From: Fidelibacterota bacterium
GTDB taxonomy: Bacteria; Bipolaricaulota; Bipolaricaulia; UBA7950; UBA9294
Assembly (NCBI GenBank): GCA_024278395.1
Contig: JAJRTG010000042.1
Location: forward strand, 1-15,032
Direction of reading: 5' to 3'
DNA length: 15,032 bases
Shown here: positions 1-7,688 of the stretch, piece after piece
Layout of the letters: each line of letters opens with the position of its first letter
Position numbering within the stretch: the stretch's first letter is position 1
Made by a program: the position numbers and the translations under genes
The notes under the pieces: generated by a model
Databases searched by the model: none
The model's input: only the letters and a program-made list of their open reading frames with translations
Told to the model about the DNA's origin: nothing

Positions 1-570
1 CACGGAGTCGCCGTAACGGTGAACAAAGCTTTCAAAGGGATCGCGTTCAACGATGTCACGTTCAGCAACATCTTTTTCGGAACGAAGGACGGGAAGCGGG
101 TCGATCTCGACGCGTACGCGATCTTCGAGGGTGTGCGCCGCGAGGTTGAGCCACATTCAGTATGCGGAGAAACGACAAAGGTCTACAAAAACGGACAGCT
201 TATGATCGACGCCAGCGTGACACCGATCGAACAGATCATCGCCTCGCCGATCAACAATCCCCTCCCCTACAGCGGCAAGGCGGTGAGCGGTCTTCTGTGT
301 TGGGGTCCGTACCTGGGTAAGGACGGTGTGCTTGCGGCAGCGAACACTATCCTGATCCGCACCCATATCGACACCTCGACGCTGACAGCGCTCGAGCCGC
401 TTTGTCTCCGACAGTTCGGTTTCGGGGACGGGGATACCGTAACGGTCACTGGGTTGAAACACGGTGCCGTGGTGATCGCCGATGGAAACCCGATATGCCC
501 TCTTTCTCCCAGCGATCGTGTCACCCTCCGGCTTAAGCGGTCTGTTCTGCGTGTGTACAAGCTGACGTAG
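1..570 (+). CDS. NAD kinase / diacylglycerol kinase-like protein, C-terminal part (5' end outside window)
   Basis: The reading frame is open from the first base, so the GTG at 19 is probably internal and the gene starts upstream of the window; 189 codons are visible before the TAG. The visible part looks like the C-terminal beta-rich domain of the NAD kinase/DAG kinase superfamily. It has an early AFNDVTF segment resembling the 'LNDV' region of NAD kinases. It ends with an 'IADG...L.PSDRVTLRL...LRVYKL' pattern, like the closing DG..L..GD.V.I strands of that fold. The N-terminal GGDGT-type nucleotide motif that would confirm the family lies outside the window. Known members phosphorylate NAD, lipids or acetoin-related substrates (AcoX); the substrate here cannot be told. 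The ftr start follows 16 bp after the stop, so it is probably part of the same operon. The family assignment is tentative. Confidence 0.5.
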   Translation, partial: HGVAVTVNKAFKGIAFNDVTFSNIFFGTKDGKRVDLDAYAIFEGVRREVEPHSVCGETTKVYKNGQLMIDASVTPIEQIIASPINNPLPYSGKAVSGLLCWGPYLGKDGVLAAANTILIRTHIDTSTLTALEPLCLRQFGFGDGDTVTVTGLKHGAVVIADGNPICPLSPSDRVTLRLKRSVLRVYKLT

Positions 571-571
571 A

Positions 572-580
572 AAGGAAGGA
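572..580 (+). promoter_or_regulatory. Shine-Dalgarno site supporting the TTG start of ftr
   Basis: A purine-rich AAGGAAGGA lies six bases before the TTG at 587. No in-frame ATG or GTG sits near enough to give the full Ftr N-terminus, so this site decides the unusual TTG start. Confidence 0.6.
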
Positions 581-586
581 GAAAAT

Positions 587-1498
587 TTGCGCTACAAGAG
601 CATCGAAATAGAAGAGACGCACTGCGAGTGCACCGATGTCTACATATGTCGGGTGTTCCTCACCGCGCTCACCGAGCGGATAGCCGTGGAGGAAGCAACC
701 TACCTGGCCGGGTATTCCATCATCACCGCCGCTCCGCTCCAGGCGTGTGTGGAGGGGCGGATCGCTCCGGGAGAGACTCCGGACGGGCGGCCGGGCATTC
801 TCATCCAGTTCAACGCGCCCACCGAGCTCGGGTTGGACGCATTCAAGAAAGCGTTGCTCGACCGGTTGTACATCCTTCCCCACCTTCCCACGTGCTCATT
901 GTTCGACGCAAGCCCGCAGGGAGAAGAGAAGAAGGAGATCGAAATCGGTGAGCACATCCGGAGGTGGGGGGATGGGTTCGAGCGGGAGGAGAAGCTCGCC
1001 GACCGCGAGGTAATCCGCCTTCCGATCATGACCGGTGACATACTGATCGAGCGGACCTTCTACATCGTTTCCGGGATGGACGGGGTGCTGGAAGTTTTCG
1101 GACAGAACGCGGCGTCGTGCCTCACCGGTGCGCAGGAGGCGTCCGACCGCATCTTCCACGACGTCCCTGGTGTCGCCCTGTTCAACTACCCGCTGGGTGG
1201 GATCAGCGGTGCCAAGGTCGGCGGGATCAATTACCGCGAAGAGGGACTGACGATCAACGAGCTGTTCTGCCCCAGCTTGAAAAACCGGATCGTAAGTAAG
1301 ATTCCCGACGGGGCCGACGCGGTGATTGAGTACCCGCTCATCGGAATAGGCTTGAACGAGATCAAACAGGGATTGCATACGGCGATCGATGCGTTCGCTT
1401 CCACCCCGGGGATAATCCGCATCACCGCCCCGTCGTTCGGCGGCAAGTGGGGAAAACACGAGCTGTTCCTTCCTGAAGTAGTTGCTCAAGAAAGATGA
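587..1498 (+). CDS. ftr: Formylmethanofuran:tetrahydromethanopterin formyltransferase (Ftr/FhcD)
   Basis: A cytosolic enzyme that moves a formyl group between methanofuran and the N5 of tetrahydromethanopterin. It works in CO2 reduction or, in reverse, in formyl oxidation. The 303-residue length fits the family (about 297). Seen directly: an N-terminal EIEET segment, TPDGRPG at residues 64-70, a GDGFE segment in the middle, a P-G-V....F..GG...AKVG stretch, 'NELFCPSL', and a C-terminal FGGKWGK at 284-290 that matches the family's GGKLGK ending. The start is a TTG preceded by a good ribosome binding site; a TTG start may keep expression modest. The stop overlaps the mch start by 4 bp (ATGA), so the two are translationally coupled and act in sequence. 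In methylotrophs and archaea the partner is the Fwd/Fhc complex, none of whose other subunits is in this window. Sequence departures from canonical Ftr suggest a divergent branch, and the actual formyl acceptor is unknown. Confidence 0.9.
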   Translation: MRYKSIEIEETHCECTDVYICRVFLTALTERIAVEEATYLAGYSIITAAPLQACVEGRIAPGETPDGRPGILIQFNAPTELGLDAFKKALLDRLYILPHLPTCSLFDASPQGEEKKEIEIGEHIRRWGDGFEREEKLADREVIRLPIMTGDILIERTFYIVSGMDGVLEVFGQNAASCLTGAQEASDRIFHDVPGVALFNYPLGGISGAKVGGINYREEGLTINELFCPSLKNRIVSKIPDGADAVIEYPLIGIGLNEIKQGLHTAIDAFASTPGIIRITAPSFGGKWGKHELFLPEVVAQER

Positions 1499-2469
1499 AA
1501 CTAGAAGTTGACCCGAAAATCCTTGAGGTTATCGCTGACCGGAGCACCGCGCTTGTACACCTTCTACGCGATCGCGCGGACGAATACGGACTCAGCGTCC
1601 GTACCCTGCCGTGCGGCGCGATGCTGATCGACACCGGTGTAGAGGCTCCCGGTTCGTTCGCCGCTGGGCTGCGGCTGATCGAGCTCTGCCACGGCGGGCT
1701 CGCTTCCGCCGCGCTCGGGCTCGTAGACCTGAGTGGGTTCGTACTCCCGCAGGTGACCGTGGAATCCCTGCATTCCGCGTTTTCCACGTACAGGTTGCAG
1801 GCGTCGTATCCGGTGAGCGCAGATGCGCCGGAGATCCGGGTGTGTGGTCCAATCCGCCTGTGGTTGGACCGAGTCGTTACGGATGAGTCGTCGATTCCAG
1901 GGATAGCAGTGATCGAGTCCGACCGGCTGCCCGACGACGCCATGGTGCGTATCATCGCAGAGCGCAGCGGGCTTTCGCCGCAGTCGCTCACCCTGATCGT
2001 CGCTCCAGCGACGAGCCTGGTCGGCGCCACGCAGATCGCCGGACGGGTGAACGAATGCGTCATCTTCACCCTTGCAGAGAGCATTCACTTCGACTTGAAC
2101 AAGGTCGGGCACATAGTCGGGCAGGTGCCGATCTGCCCGGTCGGCCAAGCGGCGCAGAAGCGGCCCTACCCGGATGACTTCATCCACTACGCGGGAAAGG
2201 TGATGATCACGCTTACCGCCGCTCCGGAGGACGATTTGGAATCCCTCGTGCATCAGCTCACCTTCGCGTCGACCCCAATCTACGGGACCTTCTTCTACGA
2301 GTTGCTCTCCCAGGCGGGCGGGGTCTTCGAAAACATCCCGGGGCTCATCGATATCAACAAACCCGCACAGGTGACGATCAACGACCTTGCCACCGGACGG
2401 ACGGTACATGCCGGGTCCCCGGGCATCGCGCGGTTGGTCGCCCTTCTCGGCGGAGGAAATACGAAATGA
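1495..2469 (+). CDS. mch: Methenyltetrahydromethanopterin cyclohydrolase (Mch)
   Basis: Interconverts 5,10-methenyl-H4MPT and 5-formyl-H4MPT, the step before Ftr. The 324-residue length is typical. Seen: GVEAPGS at 48-54, the 'GGL' turn near 67-69, a 'LIVAPATSL.G..QI..R' block at 167-184, and a C-terminal 'TINDLATGR..HAG' that matches the family ending. R184 and E187 sit in the R-x-x-E arrangement that, from memory of structural work on archaeal Mch, holds the catalytic Arg and Glu; this favours an active enzyme. Some canonical stretches are changed: 'VCGPIRLW' stands where GSGPARAL is usual, and 'GQVPICPVG' where GTAPIPPV is usual. The protein is therefore a divergent homologue. The start overlaps the ftr stop and the stop overlaps the next start, both ATGA. 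It has no MtdB/Mtd or other H4MPT gene beside it except ftr. Confidence 0.9.
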   Translation: MKLEVDPKILEVIADRSTALVHLLRDRADEYGLSVRTLPCGAMLIDTGVEAPGSFAAGLRLIELCHGGLASAALGLVDLSGFVLPQVTVESLHSAFSTYRLQASYPVSADAPEIRVCGPIRLWLDRVVTDESSIPGIAVIESDRLPDDAMVRIIAERSGLSPQSLTLIVAPATSLVGATQIAGRVNECVIFTLAESIHFDLNKVGHIVGQVPICPVGQAAQKRPYPDDFIHYAGKVMITLTAAPEDDLESLVHQLTFASTPIYGTFFYELLSQAGGVFENIPGLIDINKPAQVTINDLATGRTVHAGSPGIARLVALLGGGNTK

Positions 2470-3794
2470 TACTCATTCAACAGATCACCACCCTGGTCAG
2501 GGATGCAGATCGCGTGGAACACGGGGTCGATCTTCTGATCAACGGAAACAGGATCGTGCGCATCGGCCGCGTGGAACCGGTGGAGATCTCACCCGAAACG
2601 ACCGTGATCAGCGGGAAGGGACGGATTGTTGCCCCGGGGTTCATCAACGCCCATACCCATCTGTACCAATCTCTGCTCAAGGGGCGACGGGATGACGTCC
2701 CGCTCGTCTCGTGGTGCGAGCAGGTGACTTTCCCATTCGTGCGCGCCGTGCTTGATCGGCTGTGGAAGAGCGGGGATGCGGAGATCGGGTACCTGTGGTC
2801 GATGCTCGGGGCGATCGAGATGATCAAAAGTGGAATCACCGCATTCATCGATATGGATATGAACCTGCCCGGCGTGCCGCAGGCGTGGTGCGACATCGGC
2901 ATCCGCGGCATCGCCGCTATGAGCCTGGTCGACCAATGGGTCCCGAACGATTTCATAACTGCTCCGGAGAAGCTACGCGAAGATACGCTCAAGCTCATTG
3001 AAGACTGGAATCAGAAACCGGATGAAGACCCGCTCGTGCAGGTGTTCCTCGGGCCGTCCGCTCCGTTCACGTGCAGCGAGGGGTTGCTTTCCTGGATCCT
3101 CGAACAGGCGGAGCGATATGACCTCGGGATCCAGACGCACGTCTCGGAGACAAGCTGGGAGGTGGAACACTCGCTTGAAACGGTGGGGAAGACGCCACTT
3201 GCTTATCTCGATTCCATCGAATTCCTCTCCCGCCCGCTCCTCGCCGTGCACGGCGTCCACCTTACGGATGAGGAGATCGAGCTCGCGGCGGAACGGAGGA
3301 CGACGGTCGTCTACAACCCCAAGAGCAACATGAAGCTCGGAAGCGGGATCGCCCCGATCGTGAAGATGCGCCGGGCCGGGGTGGAAGTGGCGCTTGGAAC
3401 CGACGGTACGGCGTCCAACGACCTGCTCGATCCGTTCGAGGAGATGCGTGTCGGCGTCCTCTTGCAGAAGGTAGCCGGAGAGGACCCCACCGCCCTCAGC
3501 GCGCGCGAGATATTCAGAAGCGCCACCGCGGTGGGGGCGAGGGCGTGCCGGATCGATGCTGGAACGATCGACGTCGGAAAACTCGCCGATCTCATCGTGA
3601 TCGATCCGTCCGAGGCGCACATGTTCAATCTGGGCGGTGAAGTCATCCCAGCGCTCGTCTATTGCGCCAAAGGGAGCGACGTGAAAACGGTGATCATTAA
3701 CGGTCGTGTGGTGATGCGGGATCGTACGATCACGACCGTTGATGAACGCGCCATCCTTAGAGAAGCTAAGAAAGTGGGTGAAACTTATGGATAA
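2466..3794 (+). CDS. Metal-dependent amidohydrolase, MTA/SAH deaminase / SsnA / HutF class (COG0402-type)
   Basis: A 442-residue cytosolic amidohydrolase that probably deaminates an amino-heterocycle or formimino compound. The full metal set is visible: H63 and H65 in NAHTH, H225 in QTHVSET, H262/H265 in VHGVHL, and D313 in LGTDG. The C-terminus has the usual beta-sandwich return (KLADLIVID, then 'VIINGRVV'). Overall it is closest in pattern to 5-methylthioadenosine/S-adenosylhomocysteine deaminases, a class that also includes guanine deaminase, SsnA, TrzN-type enzymes and formiminoglutamate deiminase (HutF). The substrate cannot be read from the motifs. The ATG overlaps the mch stop by 4 bp and is preceded by GGAGGA, so it is coupled to the C1 genes. 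An enzyme that yields or consumes a formimino group would suit this position (inference). Confidence 0.88.
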   Translation: MILIQQITTLVRDADRVEHGVDLLINGNRIVRIGRVEPVEISPETTVISGKGRIVAPGFINAHTHLYQSLLKGRRDDVPLVSWCEQVTFPFVRAVLDRLWKSGDAEIGYLWSMLGAIEMIKSGITAFIDMDMNLPGVPQAWCDIGIRGIAAMSLVDQWVPNDFITAPEKLREDTLKLIEDWNQKPDEDPLVQVFLGPSAPFTCSEGLLSWILEQAERYDLGIQTHVSETSWEVEHSLETVGKTPLAYLDSIEFLSRPLLAVHGVHLTDEEIELAAERRTTVVYNPKSNMKLGSGIAPIVKMRRAGVEVALGTDGTASNDLLDPFEEMRVGVLLQKVAGEDPTALSAREIFRSATAVGARACRIDAGTIDVGKLADLIVIDPSEAHMFNLGGEVIPALVYCAKGSDVKTVIINGRVVMRDRTITTVDERAILREAKKVGETYG

Positions 3795-5199
3795 GAACAT
3801 CAAACAGGCGCTCGCGGCGATCGTCGGCGAACAGCACGTAAGCGATTCAGTGGCGGACAGGCTCTGCTACTCGCGCGATTGCGGCCCGGACAAAGCCGGT
3901 CTTCCGGACGTGGTCGTCCGCCCGGGCTCGACGGAGGAAGTGGTGGCGATCGTCAGGCTCGCCAATGAGGTGAAAAAGCCGGTTTACACACGCGGACGCG
4001 GCACGACCTTCCTGGGCAGCGGTGTCAAGGACGGGGTGATCCTCGTCGAAATGACTCGGATGAACCGGATCGAACGGATCGATCTTAAGTCCGGCTACGT
4101 CACCGCGCAGGCCGGGGCGATATGGCGCGGAATCGACGTCGCCCTGCAACGGGTGGGACACGAGCTTGCTGTTCCCGGCGGGGGCGGACTCTTCTCGTGC
4201 ACCATCGGCGGAACGGTGGCGGTCAACGCCATCCCGCACGGAGCGACGGAGTACGGAATGACTGGCGACCATGTCCTCGGGCTGGAGGTGGTCCTTCCCG
4301 ACGGAAGCGTGATCAACACCGGTTCAGCGGCGAACCCCAGTTCGGAGCCGATCGAACGAAACGCCAACGGCCCCGATATCGCCGGGCTGTTCATTGGCTC
4401 GTACGGAATCCTGGGAATAATCACCAAGGTGACCTATCGCATCCGGCCGATCCCGGAGGAGGAGAAATTCGGGTTTTACGCGTTCGACGATTACCGGGAG
4501 GCGATCGACGCCGCATGTGGGATTCAGATGGCCCAAGCGGCGACGTTCATCGTCGGGCTGTTCGGCGGTCCCAAGCCGGCCGGTGAAGAGGGAGACGCGT
4601 TCCTGCACGTAATCGTGCGCGACCGCGCCTCCGCCGCCCGTGAGCGGCTCCGCGAGGCGGGGGGGATCTGCAGCGCGTATCACGGCCGCCCGTCATCCGC
4701 GGAAGGGACCCGCCACTACTGGCAGGAGCACATGTATTCCTGGCTGCGGAACACAGCACCCGGTCCGTATTACAGCAATCGACCGTACTTCTGTCCCGAG
4801 GTGGCCGGGTTTACCTCAACACCCGGGCTGAAGAAGGCGGTGGAGCTGTTCCGCACCCTGCGGGCCGAACGTGACGCCGAGTTCACCCGCTACGGAATCC
4901 GCGTAAAGGGACTGGACGCCTATTTCGTCCGCAACGGTGCCTACCTGTGGATCGACACGCTGTACGACGAGCGCCGTGCGGACGCATGGGACTACGCTCT
5001 GAAGCTGCGCGGAGATATCGCCGAACTGATGTTCACCGAGGGGGGGATGAGCCCGGGCGGTCTCGGCGCGGGGATCTCCCCTTATATCATGCCTAAACTC
5101 GGCCCGACGTTCGAACTGTTTAAAACCTTAAAGAAGACATTGGATCCGAACGGGATTTTAAACCCGGATCTTCTCTTTCCCACGGGGGGTACGACATGA
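3787..5199 (+). CDS. FAD-linked oxidase, glycolate oxidase GlcD / D-lactate dehydrogenase type
   Basis: A 470-residue flavoprotein of the PCMH/vanillyl-alcohol-oxidase fold that oxidises a 2-hydroxyacid such as glycolate or D-lactate, or a related alcohol. The FAD-binding domain spans roughly residues 38-220, with VVRPGSTEEVV near 43-53, 'RGRGTTFLGSGV' at 69-80, and TIGGTVAVNA at 139-148 followed by 'YGMTGDHVLGLEVVLPDG'. The C-terminus ends in the family signature 'LDPNGILNPDLLFP'. I chose the ATG at 3787, which overlaps the previous stop by 8 bp. The longer in-frame ATGs at 3739 and 3742 would bury 16 or 15 codons in the upstream gene, and the family N-terminus aligns from 3787. The next gene is its likely electron-accepting Fe-S partner, coupled by ATGA. 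The substrate is unknown; context suggests a product of heterocycle or sugar breakdown. Confidence 0.9.
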   Translation: MDKNIKQALAAIVGEQHVSDSVADRLCYSRDCGPDKAGLPDVVVRPGSTEEVVAIVRLANEVKKPVYTRGRGTTFLGSGVKDGVILVEMTRMNRIERIDLKSGYVTAQAGAIWRGIDVALQRVGHELAVPGGGGLFSCTIGGTVAVNAIPHGATEYGMTGDHVLGLEVVLPDGSVINTGSAANPSSEPIERNANGPDIAGLFIGSYGILGIITKVTYRIRPIPEEEKFGFYAFDDYREAIDAACGIQMAQAATFIVGLFGGPKPAGEEGDAFLHVIVRDRASAARERLREAGGICSAYHGRPSSAEGTRHYWQEHMYSWLRNTAPGPYYSNRPYFCPEVAGFTSTPGLKKAVELFRTLRAERDAEFTRYGIRVKGLDAYFVRNGAYLWIDTLYDERRADAWDYALKLRGDIAELMFTEGGMSPGGLGAGISPYIMPKLGPTFELFKTLKKTLDPNGILNPDLLFPTGGTT

Positions 5200-6338
5200 A
5201 CTTGGGGAAATACAGGGATCAAATTTACAGCTGTCTTCGGTGTGCCTTCTGCTTCGACGATTTCAACGAGCCGCAAAAGGCGATCTGCCCGGCTTACTGC
5301 ACCTACGGCTTCGATTCCTACGGTGCGCGTGGCAAGATCGTCATCGCCCGCGGTCTGCTCGACGGGACACTCAACTACGACGATGAGATCACCAAGCGGG
5401 TTTACGCGTGTACGGAGTGTGCAGCCTGTCAGGAGCAATGCTTCAAGCATCTTGACCTGCTCGAGATCTACGCGGCGATGAAGGAGGATCTGGCAGAACG
5501 CGATCTTTTGCCGAGCGGAGTAAACGAACTCCTCAAGGTCATGGAGGAATTCGGAAACCCGTATCGACAACCGCCGGAGAAGCGACTTGCCTGGATCCCG
5601 GGACGGGCCCGGGTAGGTAAGAAGGCCAAAGTCCTCCTGTTTGTCGGCTGCACCTCCGCCTACTTACGGCGGGGAATGGCGCGGGCCGCGTACCGCGTCC
5701 TGGATGCTCTGGGCGTCGACTTCACCCTCCTCGATGATGAGCACTGCTGCGGCCATCCGTATATCACAGTGGGGAAGATGGAGGAAGCAAGACGGGTGGG
5801 AGAGGAGAACCTCGCGGCGATTGAGGGGCTGGGAGTGGAGAAGGTGGTGTTCACCTGCCCCGGCTGCCTGCGCACGTTCAAGGCGGACATGCCCAAGCTC
5901 ACCGGCCGCCCGCTTCCGTTTGAGGTCCTCCACTTGACAGAGTTTGTCTCTCGGTTCCTCTCCGAGCATCGGATCCATCTGCAGCGGAAATCCCGCATCG
6001 TGACCTATCACGACCCGTGCAACCTCGGCCGCGGCCTCGGAGTGTACGAGCCGCCGCGTCAGGTGATCGAGGCGATCCCCGGAGTGCGGTTGGTGGAGAT
6101 GCCGCGCAATCGCGAGCGCTCATTCTGCTGCGGAAACGGGGCGTACGTGCGCTATGACTACGAAGAAATGTCGGTAAAAAGCGAGCTTGACCGGTTCACC
6201 GAAGCGGAGCAGACCGGAGCGGACACGGTGCTCAGCGCTTGTCCTGCCTGTAAAACCGGGTTCCTCGATGCACGGCGCATGGCAGAATCGCAGATCGAGG
6301 TTCTCGACGTCCTCGAGCTCTTCGCTCAGGTTCTGTGA
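5196..6338 (+). CDS. CCG-domain iron-sulfur oxidoreductase subunit (GlcF / HdrD-like)
   Basis: A 380-residue electron-transfer subunit for the preceding flavoprotein. The N-terminal ferredoxin part has C13-x2-C16-x2-C19 with C31/C35 as further candidates, then a regular CxxCxxCxxxC at C72, C75, C78 and C82. Two CCG (heterodisulfide-reductase D type) domains follow. The first has C152, C184-C185-G and C221-x2-C224; the second has C275, C311-C312-G and C349-x2-C352. CCG domains bind the unusual [4Fe-4S] clusters seen in HdrB/HdrD, and such proteins pass electrons from FAD-linked oxidases to quinones, thiols or other carriers. The first ferredoxin site is irregular (CxxCxxC, then an 11-residue gap before C31). 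There is no membrane anchor. It is coupled to the GlcD-like gene by a 4 bp overlap, and the next gene follows after a 23 bp gap. Confidence 0.9.
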   Translation: MNLGKYRDQIYSCLRCAFCFDDFNEPQKAICPAYCTYGFDSYGARGKIVIARGLLDGTLNYDDEITKRVYACTECAACQEQCFKHLDLLEIYAAMKEDLAERDLLPSGVNELLKVMEEFGNPYRQPPEKRLAWIPGRARVGKKAKVLLFVGCTSAYLRRGMARAAYRVLDALGVDFTLLDDEHCCGHPYITVGKMEEARRVGEENLAAIEGLGVEKVVFTCPGCLRTFKADMPKLTGRPLPFEVLHLTEFVSRFLSEHRIHLQRKSRIVTYHDPCNLGRGLGVYEPPRQVIEAIPGVRLVEMPRNRERSFCCGNGAYVRYDYEEMSVKSELDRFTEAEQTGADTVLSACPACKTGFLDARRMAESQIEVLDVLELFAQVL

Positions 6339-6361
6339 CGCACCCACGTTAAGGAGGAAAG

Positions 6362-7663
6362 ATGGACGACCGGCAAAGACGCCGCGAAGAGATCGCGCGG
6401 TACTGGGAAACAAAGAGCGAATCCGGGGTGACTGTTTATCCAGTGCGTGCTGCGGTGAGAGCCATGGCAAACCAGGGCTGCGACATGAGCGCCGCTCAGC
6501 CGCTCCTTGCTCGCGGGGATGAGCTTTACCACGCGGAGCGGTACGATGAACTCCTCGTGATAATCGCCCGCATCAACGCGGTGATCCATCGAGCGATCGA
6601 GGCGCGCGGCGAGTACGGCCCGACTACGTTGGCCGAGCTGCGCACCATGCTCCCCCCTGAACTGCCGCAGGTCTCCGGCAAGCTTTCCTCCTCGGAGTAC
6701 CGTGACCGCGTGCGGGGCGGATGGGTGGGAAAGTGTATCGGAACGGCGTTGGGCGATCCGGTGGAGGGATGGACGAGCGAGATGATCCGCTCCCGCTACG
6801 GAAAGGTGAGGGATTACATAGTCCCTCCGAAGATAGAGAACGACGACACTGCGTATCCGATCCTCGTCCTCCACGCCTTGGATGAGTACGGTCCGTCATT
6901 TACCAGCGAGCAGCTCGGCCTGGAGTGGGTGGAGCACCTCCCGTACGCGTTCACCGCGGAGATGAGCGCGCTGGAGAACATCAAAGCCGGAATGATGCCT
7001 CCGGAGAGCGGGCGGTTCCGCAATCCGTGCAGCGAGTGGATCGGAGCGCAGATGCGCGGGGAGATCCATGGGCTTATCGCCCCGCTCCGGCCCGATCTCG
7101 CCATGGACTACGCCCTACGCGACGGAATCATCTCGCACCGGCGTGAAGGGATCTACGCCGAGGTATACTGCGCCGCGTTGATCAGCCTCGCGTTCTCCGA
7201 GCGGTCGATCCCGGAGATCCTCCGCCTCGCGCTGTCGTTCGTCCCGCCGGAGAGCAGGTTCCACCAAGTGGTGGAACAGACGTTCCACTGGTGCGAGACG
7301 ATCGGTGAACCGGCCGGAGTCCTGAAGAAGATCGAACAGGAGCTTGGACATTACCACTGGATCCACGCGTTCCCAAACATCGCGACCGCGATCACCGGGC
7401 TTCTGCTGAGCGAAGGGGACTTCGAGCGGGCGATCACCACTACCCTGATGTGCGGGTTCGACACCGACTGCTCCGCAGGACAGGTGGGAGCCCTCCTCGG
7501 CACGCACCTTGGATACGAGCGCCTTCCGGATAAGTGGAAGGAGCCGGTTGGTGATAAGTTCGAAAGCTACGTGATCGGGTTTGAACGCATGCGGTTTGAC
7601 GAACTGACCGAGTGGACGGCGAGATGGGGGGAGAGGATCGCCGGCGAAGTAGTTAGGGCTTGA
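6362..7663 (+). CDS. ADP-ribosylglycohydrolase-fold protein (DraG/YegU-like) with N-terminal extension
   Basis: A 433-residue protein with the all-alpha DraG fold from about residue 114 onward ('YRDRVRGGWVGKCIGTALGDPVEG'-type opening). Metal-site motifs are present: E159-N-D-D-T at 159-163, and FDTDC at 366-370 with D367 and D369. The internal 'NPCSEWIGAQMRGE' and the HPFPN-like 'HAFPN' region match the subfamily with an NPxxxWIGAQ signature. Known members cleave N-glycosidic bonds of ADP-ribose conjugates; several metabolic relatives are uncharacterised. Residues 1-110 are an extra, charged, helical-looking region with no domain I recognise. The ATG is preceded by a strong AAGGAGGAAAG. The next gene is ribokinase, the same pairing as yegU-yegV in E. 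coli, which suggests hydrolysis of a nucleoside or similar riboside rather than protein de-ADP-ribosylation (inference). Confidence 0.85.
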   Translation: MDDRQRRREEIARYWETKSESGVTVYPVRAAVRAMANQGCDMSAAQPLLARGDELYHAERYDELLVIIARINAVIHRAIEARGEYGPTTLAELRTMLPPELPQVSGKLSSSEYRDRVRGGWVGKCIGTALGDPVEGWTSEMIRSRYGKVRDYIVPPKIENDDTAYPILVLHALDEYGPSFTSEQLGLEWVEHLPYAFTAEMSALENIKAGMMPPESGRFRNPCSEWIGAQMRGEIHGLIAPLRPDLAMDYALRDGIISHRREGIYAEVYCAALISLAFSERSIPEILRLALSFVPPESRFHQVVEQTFHWCETIGEPAGVLKKIEQELGHYHWIHAFPNIATAITGLLLSEGDFERAITTTLMCGFDTDCSAGQVGALLGTHLGYERLPDKWKEPVGDKFESYVIGFERMRFDELTEWTARWGERIAGEVVRA

Positions 7664-7665
7664 AC

Positions 7666-7677
7666 AAGGAGGAGGTG
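7666..7677 (+). promoter_or_regulatory. Strong Shine-Dalgarno site before the GTG start of ribokinase
   Basis: AAGGAGGAGGTG is a near-perfect anti-16S match ending 11 bases before the GTG at 7689. It sits in the 25 bp gap after the preceding stop. No in-frame ATG precedes the conserved N-terminus (IAVLGSINMD), so this site supports GTG initiation. Confidence 0.6.
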
Positions 7678-7688
7678 CATTTAAACAA

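Noticed and set aside
1564..2409. 281-codon open frame on the - strand opposite mch
   Set aside because: The + strand frame is a clear Mch with conserved motifs from end to end; the antisense product shows no domain and has no plausible ribosome binding context.
3739..3786. Earlier in-frame ATGs for the GlcD-like flavoprotein
   Set aside because: They would place 15 or 16 extra codons inside the preceding amidohydrolase; the 8 bp overlap from ATG 3787 fits the coupling pattern of the operon and the family N-terminus.
6339..6361. Possible terminator or promoter in the gap after the Fe-S gene
   Set aside because: The gap is only 23 bp and is taken up largely by a ribosome binding site; no hairpin with a T-run and no promoter boxes are visible.
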